From JAGXOF01 sp046545575 (GTDB lineage Bacteria; Chloroflexota; Dehalococcoidia; SZUA-161; SpSt-899), in assembly GCA_046545575.1 (NCBI GenBank), contig JBKGZM010000068.1:1-10364 (forward strand): a stretch of 10,364 nt of DNA, given 5' to 3'. This document shows positions 5,571-10,343 of the stretch, piece after piece (position 1 is the first letter of the stretch; each line of letters begins with the position of its first letter). A model generated the notes under the pieces. The model had not been told where the DNA came from. It was given only the letters and a program-made list of their open reading frames with translations, and searched no databases. The translations under genes and the position numbers were made by a program.

Positions 5571-6602
5571 CTATGCCCCTTTCATCCACTCATAAAGCCT
5601 CTTCATTCCCTCTTCCTTGCTCACCTTCGGCTTCCAGCCGAATTCCCTTTCAGCTTTGTGGGTATTGCTGATGTACACCTTCTGGTCTGCCCTTCGCCAG
5701 GAATCGAATACTGTCTCTGATGGTTGTATGCCCAGCTCCCCTTTCAGCAGGTCGAGGAGTTCCAGGATGGAGATGGAGTTATCTCTTCCACCGCCGATGT
5801 TGTAGGCCCGTCCCTTTATCTTCTCAATGTTATCCACCCCACCATCAAACGCATTCAGGAGGTCGGTGATGAAGAGGATATCCCTGACCTGTTTCCCGTC
5901 GCCGTAGATGGTTATCGGTTTTCCCTCCATGGCACGGCGGATAAACCATGCTACCCATGCCTGGTCCTCCGTGGGATGCTGGCCCATTCCATAGATTCCG
6001 GACATCCTGAAGACTACCGTTCTAACACCGAAGGTGCGGGCGTAGTCCAGGCAGTAGGCATCGCCGATTCCCTTGGAGCAGCCGTAAGGTCCCTCGAAGT
6101 CCAGCGGGTAGTCCTCATCGATTCCTTCCCTGTATTGCTCATCGGCAAAGTCCCATCGCTTCTCCCGCTCCACAAGCTCAACTGTCTTCCTGGTCAGGTC
6201 GCCGTAGACCTTGTTTGTGGAGGTGTAGATAACGATGGGGTCTGAGTCAGCCTTTCTTGCCGCCTCAAGCACGTTGAAAGTGCCTCTAGCGTTGGTCTCG
6301 AAATCTTCCGCGGGATCGTCTATTGAGGTTGTCATGGCCGTCTGTGCGGCTACGTGGAAAACAGCGTCGACACCTTTTGCCGCCTCTTCAAGCTTTGGCA
6401 TATCAGTGATATCACCCTGGATGAACTCGAAGTTCGAGTTGCCGCCGTATTTCTCCTTGAGGTATTCCAGGTTTCTCTTTGCACCGCCGCCGGGGCGGGA
6501 GAGGTTGTCAAAGACCGTTACATGGTATCCTTTGGAAAGCCAGCGCTCGGTGAGGTTACTGCCTACAAATCCTGCTCCGCCTGTTACGAGGACTTTGTTC
6601 AT
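5571..6602 (-). CDS. CDP-paratose 2-epimerase-like NAD-dependent epimerase (extended SDR)
   Basis: A 343-residue extended SDR sugar-nucleotide enzyme resembling CDP-paratose 2-epimerase (RfbE/Tyv), which makes CDP-tyvelose. Seen: TGGAGFVGS at 7-15, AAQTAMTTS at 85-93, TSTNKVYGD at 127-135, where Asn-Lys stands where RmlB has Asp-Glu (a feature of this subgroup), PYGCSKG at 172-178 with Tyr173 and Lys177, RMSGIYGMGQHPTEDQ at 199-214, GDGKQVRD at 234-241 and GWKP at 322-325. The Gln87-Thr-Ala-Met-Thr-Thr region is typical of the 2-epimerase group. No CDP-glucose pathway genes are in view, so the true substrate is uncertain. AAGGAGTC precedes the ATG by about six bases. It lies between the GxxExxY and four-helix genes. 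Confidence 0.85.
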   Translation of the reverse strand: MNKVLVTGGAGFVGSNLTERWLSKGYHVTVFDNLSRPGGGAKRNLEYLKEKYGGNSNFEFIQGDITDMPKLEEAAKGVDAVFHVAAQTAMTTSIDDPAEDFETNARGTFNVLEAARKADSDPIVIYTSTNKVYGDLTRKTVELVEREKRWDFADEQYREGIDEDYPLDFEGPYGCSKGIGDAYCLDYARTFGVRTVVFRMSGIYGMGQHPTEDQAWVAWFIRRAMEGKPITIYGDGKQVRDILFITDLLNAFDGGVDNIEKIKGRAYNIGGGRDNSISILELLDLLKGELGIQPSETVFDSWRRADQKVYISNTHKAEREFGWKPKVSKEEGMKRLYEWMKGA

Positions 6603-6623
6603 TGGACTCCTTTCGTTTGTAAT

Positions 6624-6731
6624 GATTACAGTGATTAAGATTGATTACGACGATGTTCTTTAGTGATTACAGCGATTAAGATTGATTACGACGATGTTCT
6701 TTAGTGATTACAGTGATTAAGATTGATTACG
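6624..6731. repeat. 41-base tandem repeat, left flank of the GxxExxY gene
   Basis: A direct tandem repeat of 41 bases with unit starts at 6624, 6665 and 6706: two full units and a third of about 26 bases. Each unit opens GATTACAG(T/C)GATTAAG, continues ATTGATTACGACGATG and ends TTCTTTAGT. Units differ at few positions. It fills the gap upstream of the epimerase gene and overlaps the last codons and stop of the GxxExxY gene (6717-6719). The 12-mer GATTACAGCGAT at 6665-6676 recurs inverted at 7126-7137 and 7144-7155. Confidence 0.9.
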
Positions 6732-7121
6732 GTGATCGGTGCTGACCATTAGACGACGAACTTCACATCGTGGGTTGCCAAAGTTAACCAGCAGTCCCAC
6801 ATTTAGGCCCGAAGCTTTCAGATACGAAATAACCTGAGATTCAAAGATCTTTGGCATTCTACCTTCAATTGCTTTCAATTCTACAATTACTTTGTCTTCA
6901 ATAACAAGGTCAGCCCTGAATTTGCCAACTTTCTCTCCCTGAAATGAAACGAAGAACTCTTTCTCTTCCTGATATGGCAGCTCTTCTTTCTTTAACGCAA
7001 CCCTGAGCGCGGATAGATATACACGTTCGACAAACCCTGGTCCCAATTCACTATGCACTTGATAACAGGCAGCGATTATTCTGCCAGTGAGCGGATCCCG
7101 ATCATGCATATGTGATTCCAT
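6717..7121 (-). CDS. GxxExxY protein (predicted PD-(D/E)XK-like fold)
   Basis: A 134-residue protein of the GxxExxY family. The defining motif is GFVERVY at 29-35 (Gly29, Glu32, Tyr35), preceded by IIAACYQVHSELGPG. A later FRADLVIEDKVIVELKAIE stretch (68-86) contains Asp71, Glu81 and Lys83 in D-(x9)-E-x-K spacing, the signature of the PD-(D/E)XK nuclease fold, followed by a helix with QVISYLKASG and a strand GLLVNFG. Function is unestablished; a nuclease-like activity is a family-level prediction. No Shine-Dalgarno sequence precedes the ATG at 7121 or the alternative ATG at residue 5. The C-terminal DHRNQS and stop come from the adjoining tandem repeat. Inverted GATTACAGCGAT repeats bracket the gene. 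Confidence 0.88.
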   Translation of the reverse strand: MESHMHDRDPLTGRIIAACYQVHSELGPGFVERVYLSALRVALKKEELPYQEEKEFFVSFQGEKVGKFRADLVIEDKVIVELKAIEGRMPKIFESQVISYLKASGLNVGLLVNFGNPRCEVRRLMVSTDHRNQS

Positions 7122-7125
7122 CTAT

Positions 7126-7155
7126 ATCGCTGTAATCATTTCTATCGCTGTAATC
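7126..7155. repeat. Two inverted copies of the GATTACAGCGAT unit, right flank of the GxxExxY gene
   Basis: ATCGCTGTAATC occurs at 7126-7137 and again at 7144-7155, an 18-base period. It is the exact reverse complement of GATTACAGCGAT at 6665-6676 on the other side of the GxxExxY gene. The second copy also encodes the last codons (GLQR) of the nucleotidyltransferase gene, whose TAG stop occupies 7142-7144. Confidence 0.85.
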
Positions 7156-8059
7156 CCTCTCCTAATCCTCCCCTCGCGATGAAGCGACTCACTTCCACGA
7201 GCTGCTCCAAAGTCCCGACATCGAACCAGGCTTCCAGGTCCAGCGGATAGCCGGCGAGTCTGGATTGCTCTTCACTTGCCAGACGTTCAAGGAGTGTCTT
7301 TTCGAGATTTGTGCCGGGTTTCTCCGGTAGAAACTCGTCGAGATTGGCCATGAGCATATCGGCATCAATTATGTAGACGCCGGCATTTATCGAAGGGTTT
7401 TCAGGGACCTCTTCCAGTTCGGGCTTTTCCGTAAAGCCACGGACGAGGCTGAAACTACGTCCCCCGACGGCGTCCGCCTTCGGCGGATCAAGTTGCGCTA
7501 CCCCAAACCTGGTTGCCTCCTCTCTCCTGACGGGCATGAGCGCATCGGTCATTGCCACGCCAAATGCCTCCTTTGCTTCCTGATGGTAGCTGATAATATT
7601 GGAAAGGTCAAGCTGAGGCGATAATTTACCATTGTGGAGTTTCCGTGCTATAACGTAGTCGGCGTTGCAAACCAGGATGTCTTCGCCTGATTCTTGATCC
7701 AGGTCTATTTGATTTATTGCCAGTCTGAGGTCGCCTCCCGTTCCCCATCCTTTGACCTTAATAACCTCGGTTCTCAAGTCCGGATTGGAGTTTATTACCT
7801 GGAAGCCCAATCGGTCGAAGAGGTCCATAATCCTCGAGAGGTGTTCTTCTCTTTTATCAAGGTAGTTCTCGACCGTCTCGGCGATGGAATCGTTGCGAAC
7901 GGCGATGTACAGTTTTTCGATTTCCGGTGCTCCGGCGAACCAGGAAAGCATGTATTCCAGGAGGGGAATTCCGCAGACCTCCTGGGCTATTTTGGGGGAG
8001 AGATAGGTGAAGGGATAGCAACGGGTGCCTTCACCGGCGGCAAGCATTATCGCTTTCAT
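7142..8059 (-). CDS. Sugar-1-phosphate nucleotidyltransferase (GDP-mannose pyrophosphorylase-like)
   Basis: A 305-residue nucleotidyltransferase that should activate a sugar phosphate with an NTP. Motifs: MLAAGEGTRCYPFT at 5-18 (the usual Gly-x-Gly-Thr-Arg, but Cys-Tyr where Leu/Met-x is usual), GTGGDLRLA at 106-114, CNADYV at 131-136 with metal-binding Asp134, RFGVAQLD at 184-191, GFTEKP at 208-213, INAGVYIID at 224-232 and WFDVGT at 278-283. No beta-helix domain follows, so it is a single-domain enzyme; substrate cannot be read from sequence. I place the start at the ATG at 8057-8059. The frame stays open to 8152 but those 31 codons are pure AGTCGAY repeat. No Shine-Dalgarno sequence precedes this ATG. 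Residues 192-201 (PPKADAVGGR) contain a palindromic insert. Confidence 0.88.
   Translation of the reverse strand: MKAIMLAAGEGTRCYPFTYLSPKIAQEVCGIPLLEYMLSWFAGAPEIEKLYIAVRNDSIAETVENYLDKREEHLSRIMDLFDRLGFQVINSNPDLRTEVIKVKGWGTGGDLRLAINQIDLDQESGEDILVCNADYVIARKLHNGKLSPQLDLSNIISYHQEAKEAFGVAMTDALMPVRREEATRFGVAQLDPPKADAVGGRSFSLVRGFTEKPELEEVPENPSINAGVYIIDADMLMANLDEFLPEKPGTNLEKTLLERLASEEQSRLAGYPLDLEAWFDVGTLEQLVEVSRFIARGGLGEGLQR
7473..7488. repeat. Palindromic unit inside the nucleotidyltransferase gene
   Basis: TCCGCC (7473-7478), loop TTC, GGCGGA (7482-7487) and a following T match the intergenic hairpin at 1884-1899 at 15 of 16 positions. Within the protein it falls in the in-frame stretch PPKADAVGGR, in a surface-loop position between the FGVAQLD strand and the GFTEKP strand. 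It looks like a repeat unit that was tolerated inside a coding region. Confidence 0.6.
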
Positions 8060-8068
8060 TCTTGGTGT

Positions 8069-8098
8069 ATCATACCGTACTTGAGAGGGGAGATTCAA
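8069..8098 (-). promoter_or_regulatory. Candidate promoter directly at the nucleotidyltransferase start
   Basis: On the minus strand TATGAT (5 of 6) lies at 8074-8069 and TTGAAT (4 of 6 to TTGACA) at 8098-8093, with an 18-base spacer. A start site about seven bases downstream would fall within a few bases of the ATG at 8059, implying a leaderless or nearly leaderless message. That fits the missing Shine-Dalgarno sequence. Consensus matching only. Confidence 0.4.
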
Positions 8099-8103
8099 TA
8101 GGG

Positions 8104-8260
8104 AGTCGAGAGTCGATAGTCGGTAGTCGGGAGTCGATAGTCGACAGTCCACAGTTAGTTCTTTGAGTTTATAGAGTTTGTTGGTTGGCCCGTTGGCCCG
8201 TTGCTAAGTTTGGCGGTTCGGCAGTTTGGGTGGTTGGGTTCGACGTTCAGGGTTCCTCTC
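8104..8260. repeat. AGTCGAY heptads and GTTTGGC-type repeats, gap between nucleotidyltransferase and DUF3368 genes
   Basis: Seven uninterrupted heptads run from 8104 to 8152: AGTCGAG, AGTCGAT, AGTCGGT, AGTCGGG, AGTCGAT, AGTCGAC, AGTCCAC. A 47-base stretch from 8138 matches 9645-9691 at 41 positions. From about 8176 a second style follows, with GTTGGCCC twice and GTTTGGC/GTTCGGC/GTTTGGG units, then GTTCGACGTTCAGGGTTC. The 296-base gap (8060-8355) contains no believable gene; a frame open at 8155-8346 has low-complexity repeat-derived sequence. Confidence 0.75.
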
Positions 8261-8355
8261 TCCCCCGCTCCTCCGCTCCGTTGCTCCCCTGCTCCCGGGC
8301 ATCTGTGACCAGTTTCTAATACTTGCTCTCTGTCCCCAACTTTCACTCTTTGCTC

Positions 8356-8859
8356 TTACTCGTCCTCTGTTACTGCTCTCAACGCTTGCCAATATACCTC
8401 ATCGCTTATCCAGAAACCTGCTTCGCTACGTAATATATCCAGTTCCCTCCGGAGCGATACTATTTTGCCCTCTAATTTTGCCTTGATCAAAATTCCAATC
8501 ACTCCCGTCTTGCACAATTCATATACATTTGCTATTCTCCTTGCCTCCAGTTCATCCAGAAGGATTACTGCAGGATGCTGCTCAATCGCTAATGCAAGAG
8601 CCTCAGCCTCCCCTTCGTGCAATTCGCGCTTTAACAATCTGACCATTGCTTCATTACCCGGTGCAATTACCTCAATCCATCCCGATTTGTAGCATTCTTT
8701 AACTTCCTCAGCGCCGGCCCTTCCCTTCCCCTCCTCTACAACTTCCCTCCAGACCGATGGGGTAATCAAAACCCTGTCGTAGAACTCTTTTAAAAGCCCC
8801 AAATGCCCTATTCCTGCCAGGTGGATTAAAGTGGAAGAATTACTGACGGCCTCTGGCAT
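8356..8859 (-). CDS. DUF3368 PIN-like putative toxin
   Basis: A 167-residue DUF3368 protein, a PIN-like family usually encoded with a UPF0175 partner. Family features: SNSSTLIHLAGIG at 6-18 (this group has Ser-Asn-x-Ser-x-Leu-Ile where classical PIN domains have Asp), ITPSVWREVV at 32-41, HEGEAEALALA at 81-91 with the acidic Glu cluster, LDELEARRIA at 101-110 with Asp102, and GVIGIL at 119-124. These supply most acidic active-site positions of a PIN ribonuclease; activity and target are inferred. I use the ATG at 8857-8859, preceded by GGAAGAGGATA, rather than the open frame to 8931, because it starts the conserved domain and overlaps the UPF0175 gene by 20 bases, typical for the pair. Confidence 0.88.
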   Translation of the reverse strand: MPEAVSNSSTLIHLAGIGHLGLLKEFYDRVLITPSVWREVVEEGKGRAGAEEVKECYKSGWIEVIAPGNEAMVRLLKRELHEGEAEALALAIEQHPAVILLDELEARRIANVYELCKTGVIGILIKAKLEGKIVSLRRELDILRSEAGFWISDEVYWQALRAVTEDE

Positions 8860-9097
8860 ATTTAATATCCTCTTCCAGGTCCTCCTGCGTGTAGTGGCGT
8901 TTGATTTGTCGCTCTCCCAAAACCTCCTCAAATTGCCAACGAGTCATACCTGCAAGGGCACATGCTTTACCAGAGGAAAGCGCACCACGTTCATACAATG
9001 CCAACGCCAGCTCCTTACACAATTCCCTCTGTGTCTCCTCAGGAGGCAATCGGAGTGCCTCCACAACCTCGCCCGGTATTTTCAATACCAGCTCCAT
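8840..9097 (-). CDS. UPF0175 family antitoxin-like protein
   Basis: An 85-residue UPF0175 protein, the usual upstream partner and presumed antitoxin of DUF3368 proteins. It shows an N-terminal strand with LKIPGEVVEALRLPPE (5-20), a helix ELCKELALALYERGALSSGKACALAG with the family's small helix-turn-helix-like core (25-50), MTRWQFEEVLGERQI (51-65) and the conserved end HYTQEDLEED (68-77). The ATG follows a strong GGGGAGG Shine-Dalgarno sequence. The gene overlaps the next by 20 bases, so the two are translated from one message. DNA binding and autoregulation are inferred from the family. Confidence 0.9.
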   Translation of the reverse strand: MELVLKIPGEVVEALRLPPEETQRELCKELALALYERGALSSGKACALAGMTRWQFEEVLGERQIKRHYTQEDLEEDIKYARGRQ

Positions 9098-9165
9098 TTT
9101 TTAACCTCCCCTTCAAATTTTCACCAACCCACTTTCGAGTTTGTTAGCTTCAGTCAATTGCTTTG

Positions 9166-9195
9166 ATTATATCAAGTTTGCTGCGCGGGAGTCTA
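9166..9195 (-). promoter_or_regulatory. Candidate promoter of the UPF0175-DUF3368 pair
   Basis: Minus-strand TATAAT at 9171-9166, about 70 bases before the UPF0175 ATG, with TAGACT (4 of 6 to TTGACA) at 9195-9190 after an 18-base spacer. The -10 box lies inside a small palindrome, TTGAT-ATA-ATCAA (9174-9162), a plausible operator for autoregulation by the antitoxin. Consensus and symmetry only. Confidence 0.35.
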
Positions 9196-9202
9196 GATGC
9201 CG

Positions 9203-9226
9203 GGTTTGGCGGTTTGGCGGTTCTGC
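9203..9226. repeat. GTTTGGC repeats
   Basis: GTTTGGC, GGTTTGGC and GGTTCTGC follow one another, resembling the GTTTGGCGGTTCGGC run at about 8208-8223. The rest of the 214-base gap (9098-9311) shows nothing else recognisable apart from the candidate promoter. Confidence 0.5.
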
Positions 9227-9311
9227 TAATAGCTCTTGGCTGAGGGCTGATCGCTCATTGCTTACTCACATGAGGCCGATTTGAGTTGGTGAGACTGCTC
9301 TAACGTATTCG

Positions 9312-9506
9312 TTAACCTACTTCGATAGCTACCAATTCCTCCTCATCCATGGGCTCAACCGGGGTCATTAGCATGTCCTCGGCTCCAATCCTCAGTGACT
9401 CGATCAATTCTTCTCTGGTTGTTTCCTGGGCATTTACTCCAGGCAAGTCTACAAGCCATCCAATCCACCAGTCGTCACTTTTCTTGATTACAGCTCTGAA
9501 CTTCAT
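9312..9506 (-). CDS. HicB-like antitoxin
   Basis: A 64-residue protein of the short HicB-like type: a first strand MKFRAVIKKSDDWWIGWLVDLPGV (about 1-24) with the dipeptide-rich WWIGWLVDLPG core, then AQETTREELIESLRIGAEDML, the characteristic Thr-x-Glu-Glu-Leu helix, and an acidic tail. It lacks a C-terminal DNA-binding extension. HicB neutralises the small double-stranded-RNA-binding-domain toxin HicA. The only hicA-like sequence nearby is the truncated remnant 24 bases upstream, so this antitoxin appears to have outlived its toxin. A very strong GGAGGGAGG Shine-Dalgarno sequence precedes the ATG. Confidence 0.85.
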   Translation of the reverse strand: MKFRAVIKKSDDWWIGWLVDLPGVNAQETTREELIESLRIGAEDMLMTPVEPMDEEELVAIEVG

Positions 9507-9530
9507 ATGATGGCCTCCCTCCTTTCCTCG

Positions 9531-9638
9531 CTATTTGGTAAAGGGAATATCCAAATCTTTGCATATTTTCCTTGCAAGTTCGTCAACTATTTCCCTATGC
9601 CTTGGGACTTCAGTCATGTTGGGGTGGACCCCGTCATT
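9531..9638 (-). pseudogene. 3' remnant of a hicA-like toxin gene
   Basis: The frame ending at the TAG at 9531-9533 encodes about 35 residues that read like the end of a HicA-type protein: NDGVHPNMTEVPRHREIVDELARKICKDLDIP, with the VPRH...I...LARKI..DL.I pattern and the expected position just upstream of HicB. Upstream of 9638 the sequence becomes AGTCGAY heptads, so the N-terminal RNA-binding part and the catalytic His region are missing. An open frame continues through the repeats to 9719 but encodes repeat-derived residues. The HicA identity rests on pattern and context. Confidence 0.6.
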
Positions 9639-9697
9639 AGTCGATAGTCGACGGTCTATAGTCAGTTCCTTGAGTTCATAGAGTTTGTTGGGTTGGG
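9639..9697. repeat. AGTCGAY heptads abutting the hicA remnant
   Basis: Four heptads, AGTCGAT, AGTCGAC, GGTCTAT, AGTCAGT, occupy 9639-9666. The tract continues with TCCTTGAGTTCATAGAGTTTGTTGG. Positions 9645-9691 match 8138-8184 at 41 of 47 positions, showing the two blocks share a common origin larger than the heptad itself. Confidence 0.75.
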
Positions 9698-9742
9698 CGG
9701 ATTCGGAGGCTATGTTCAACGTCCGGGTGCAACGAGCGAGAT

Positions 9743-10000
9743 TTACCTAATCTTGTAGATCTCCCGTCGATGCCCTATGAATTGGACTACAATGACGTTG
9801 TCCTCTACTGTGTAGATGACCCTCCAATCTCCTACCCGCAATTTAAATGCCCCTTTTAACTGACCACCTAATGGTTCAGGGACAGTTCTCTCGAAGTTGT
9901 TCGAAAACCAATCAAGCTTTCTGACGACTCTTCGCGCCACCGGTTTATCAAGCTTTTCGAGATCATTTATTGCTCTTCCAGTCCATTCAATTTCAACCAA
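9743..10000 (-). CDS. RelE/ParE superfamily toxin
   Basis: An 85-residue RelE/ParE-type protein. Family features: N-terminal strand VEIEWTGRAINDLEKLDKPVARRV, the two-helix hairpin (about 8-35), then PLGGQLKGAFKLRVGDWRVIYTV (43-65) with basic Arg55 and Arg60, and the last strands VVQFIGHRREIYKI (71-84) with His77, Arg78 and Tyr82, residues consistent with a RelE-like mRNA interferase. Whether it cleaves ribosomal mRNA or acts on gyrase as ParE does is not decided by sequence. The start is a TTG at 9998-10000, supported by GAGGAG six bases upstream and by the eight-base overlap with the antitoxin gene, an arrangement favouring translational coupling. Confidence 0.92.
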   Translation of the reverse strand: MVEIEWTGRAINDLEKLDKPVARRVVRKLDWFSNNFERTVPEPLGGQLKGAFKLRVGDWRVIYTVEDNVIVVQFIGHRREIYKIR

Positions 10001-10181
10001 TTTTTCTCCTCACATGTTCATGTGAAAATCTCTTGGAGGGCTCATTCAGGCGCTCTTCGATCTCCTTCTTGAATTCCTCTTTCATTTCCAGCCCCGAGTC
10101 AGGGTCTCCGAGGATTTCCAGGACTTTTTGCTCTATCAAATGCTCAAGTTCCTCAATCGTCAGGTCTTTAACATTTCCCAT
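9993..10181 (-). CDS. Antitoxin of the RelE/ParE pair
   Basis: A 62-residue, highly charged, mostly helical protein directly upstream of the RelE-like toxin. The sequence opens with LTIEELEHLIEQKVLEILGDPDSGLEMKEE, a pattern seen in small antitoxins paired with RelE/ParE proteins, and ends in a basic segment KRFSHEHVRRKIG. No classical ribbon-helix-helix or AbrB fold is obvious. It has a clear AGGGGGG Shine-Dalgarno sequence before the ATG at 10181. Its last eight bases contain the TTG start of the toxin. Antitoxin role is inferred from position, size and composition. Confidence 0.82.
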   Translation of the reverse strand: MGNVKDLTIEELEHLIEQKVLEILGDPDSGLEMKEEFKKEIEERLNEPSKRFSHEHVRRKIG

Positions 10182-10236
10182 TTTATACCCCCCTTAAATA
10201 ACTGGACTGTTCTAACCATCTTGGGCAGCTTCTCCT

Positions 10237-10265
10237 ATTATAACCCTGGTGGAGTTGGCAGTCGA
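10237..10265 (-). promoter_or_regulatory. Candidate promoter of the antitoxin-RelE pair, with -35 inside a heptad
   Basis: Minus-strand TATAAT at 10242-10237, a 17-base spacer and TCGACT (4 of 6 to TTGACA) at 10265-10260. The -35-like box is the first unit of the heptad array at 10260-10343. The start codon at 10181 lies about 50 bases downstream of the expected start site. Consensus matching only. Confidence 0.4.
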
Positions 10266-10343
10266 TAGTCCATAGTCCGCAGCCGACAGTCGACAGTCGA
10301 CGGTCTACAGTTGATAGCTCATGGTTGTTGGCTCATAGCTGAT
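10260..10343. repeat. Twelve AGTCGAY-type heptads at the window end
   Basis: Twelve in-register seven-base units without indels: AGTCGAT, AGTCCAT, AGTCCGC, AGCCGAC, AGTCGAC, AGTCGAC, GGTCTAC, AGTTGAT, AGCTCAT, GGTTGTT, GGCTCAT, AGCTGAT. The drift from AGTCGAC to AGTTGAT and AGCTCAT along the array links the AGTCGAY and GTTGATA families seen elsewhere in the window. A run of nine C (10353-10361) follows at the window end, and no gene is visible from 10182 onward. Confidence 0.8.

Noticed and set aside
6624..6731. 41-base tandem repeat resembling a CRISPR array
   Set aside because: Units are contiguous without unique spacers and no cas gene is present; it is a plain tandem repeat next to the GxxExxY gene.
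8155..8346. 63-codon open frame on the minus strand in the nucleotidyltransferase-DUF3368 gap
   Set aside because: The translation is low-complexity sequence from heptad-like repeats, has no domain and no Shine-Dalgarno sequence.
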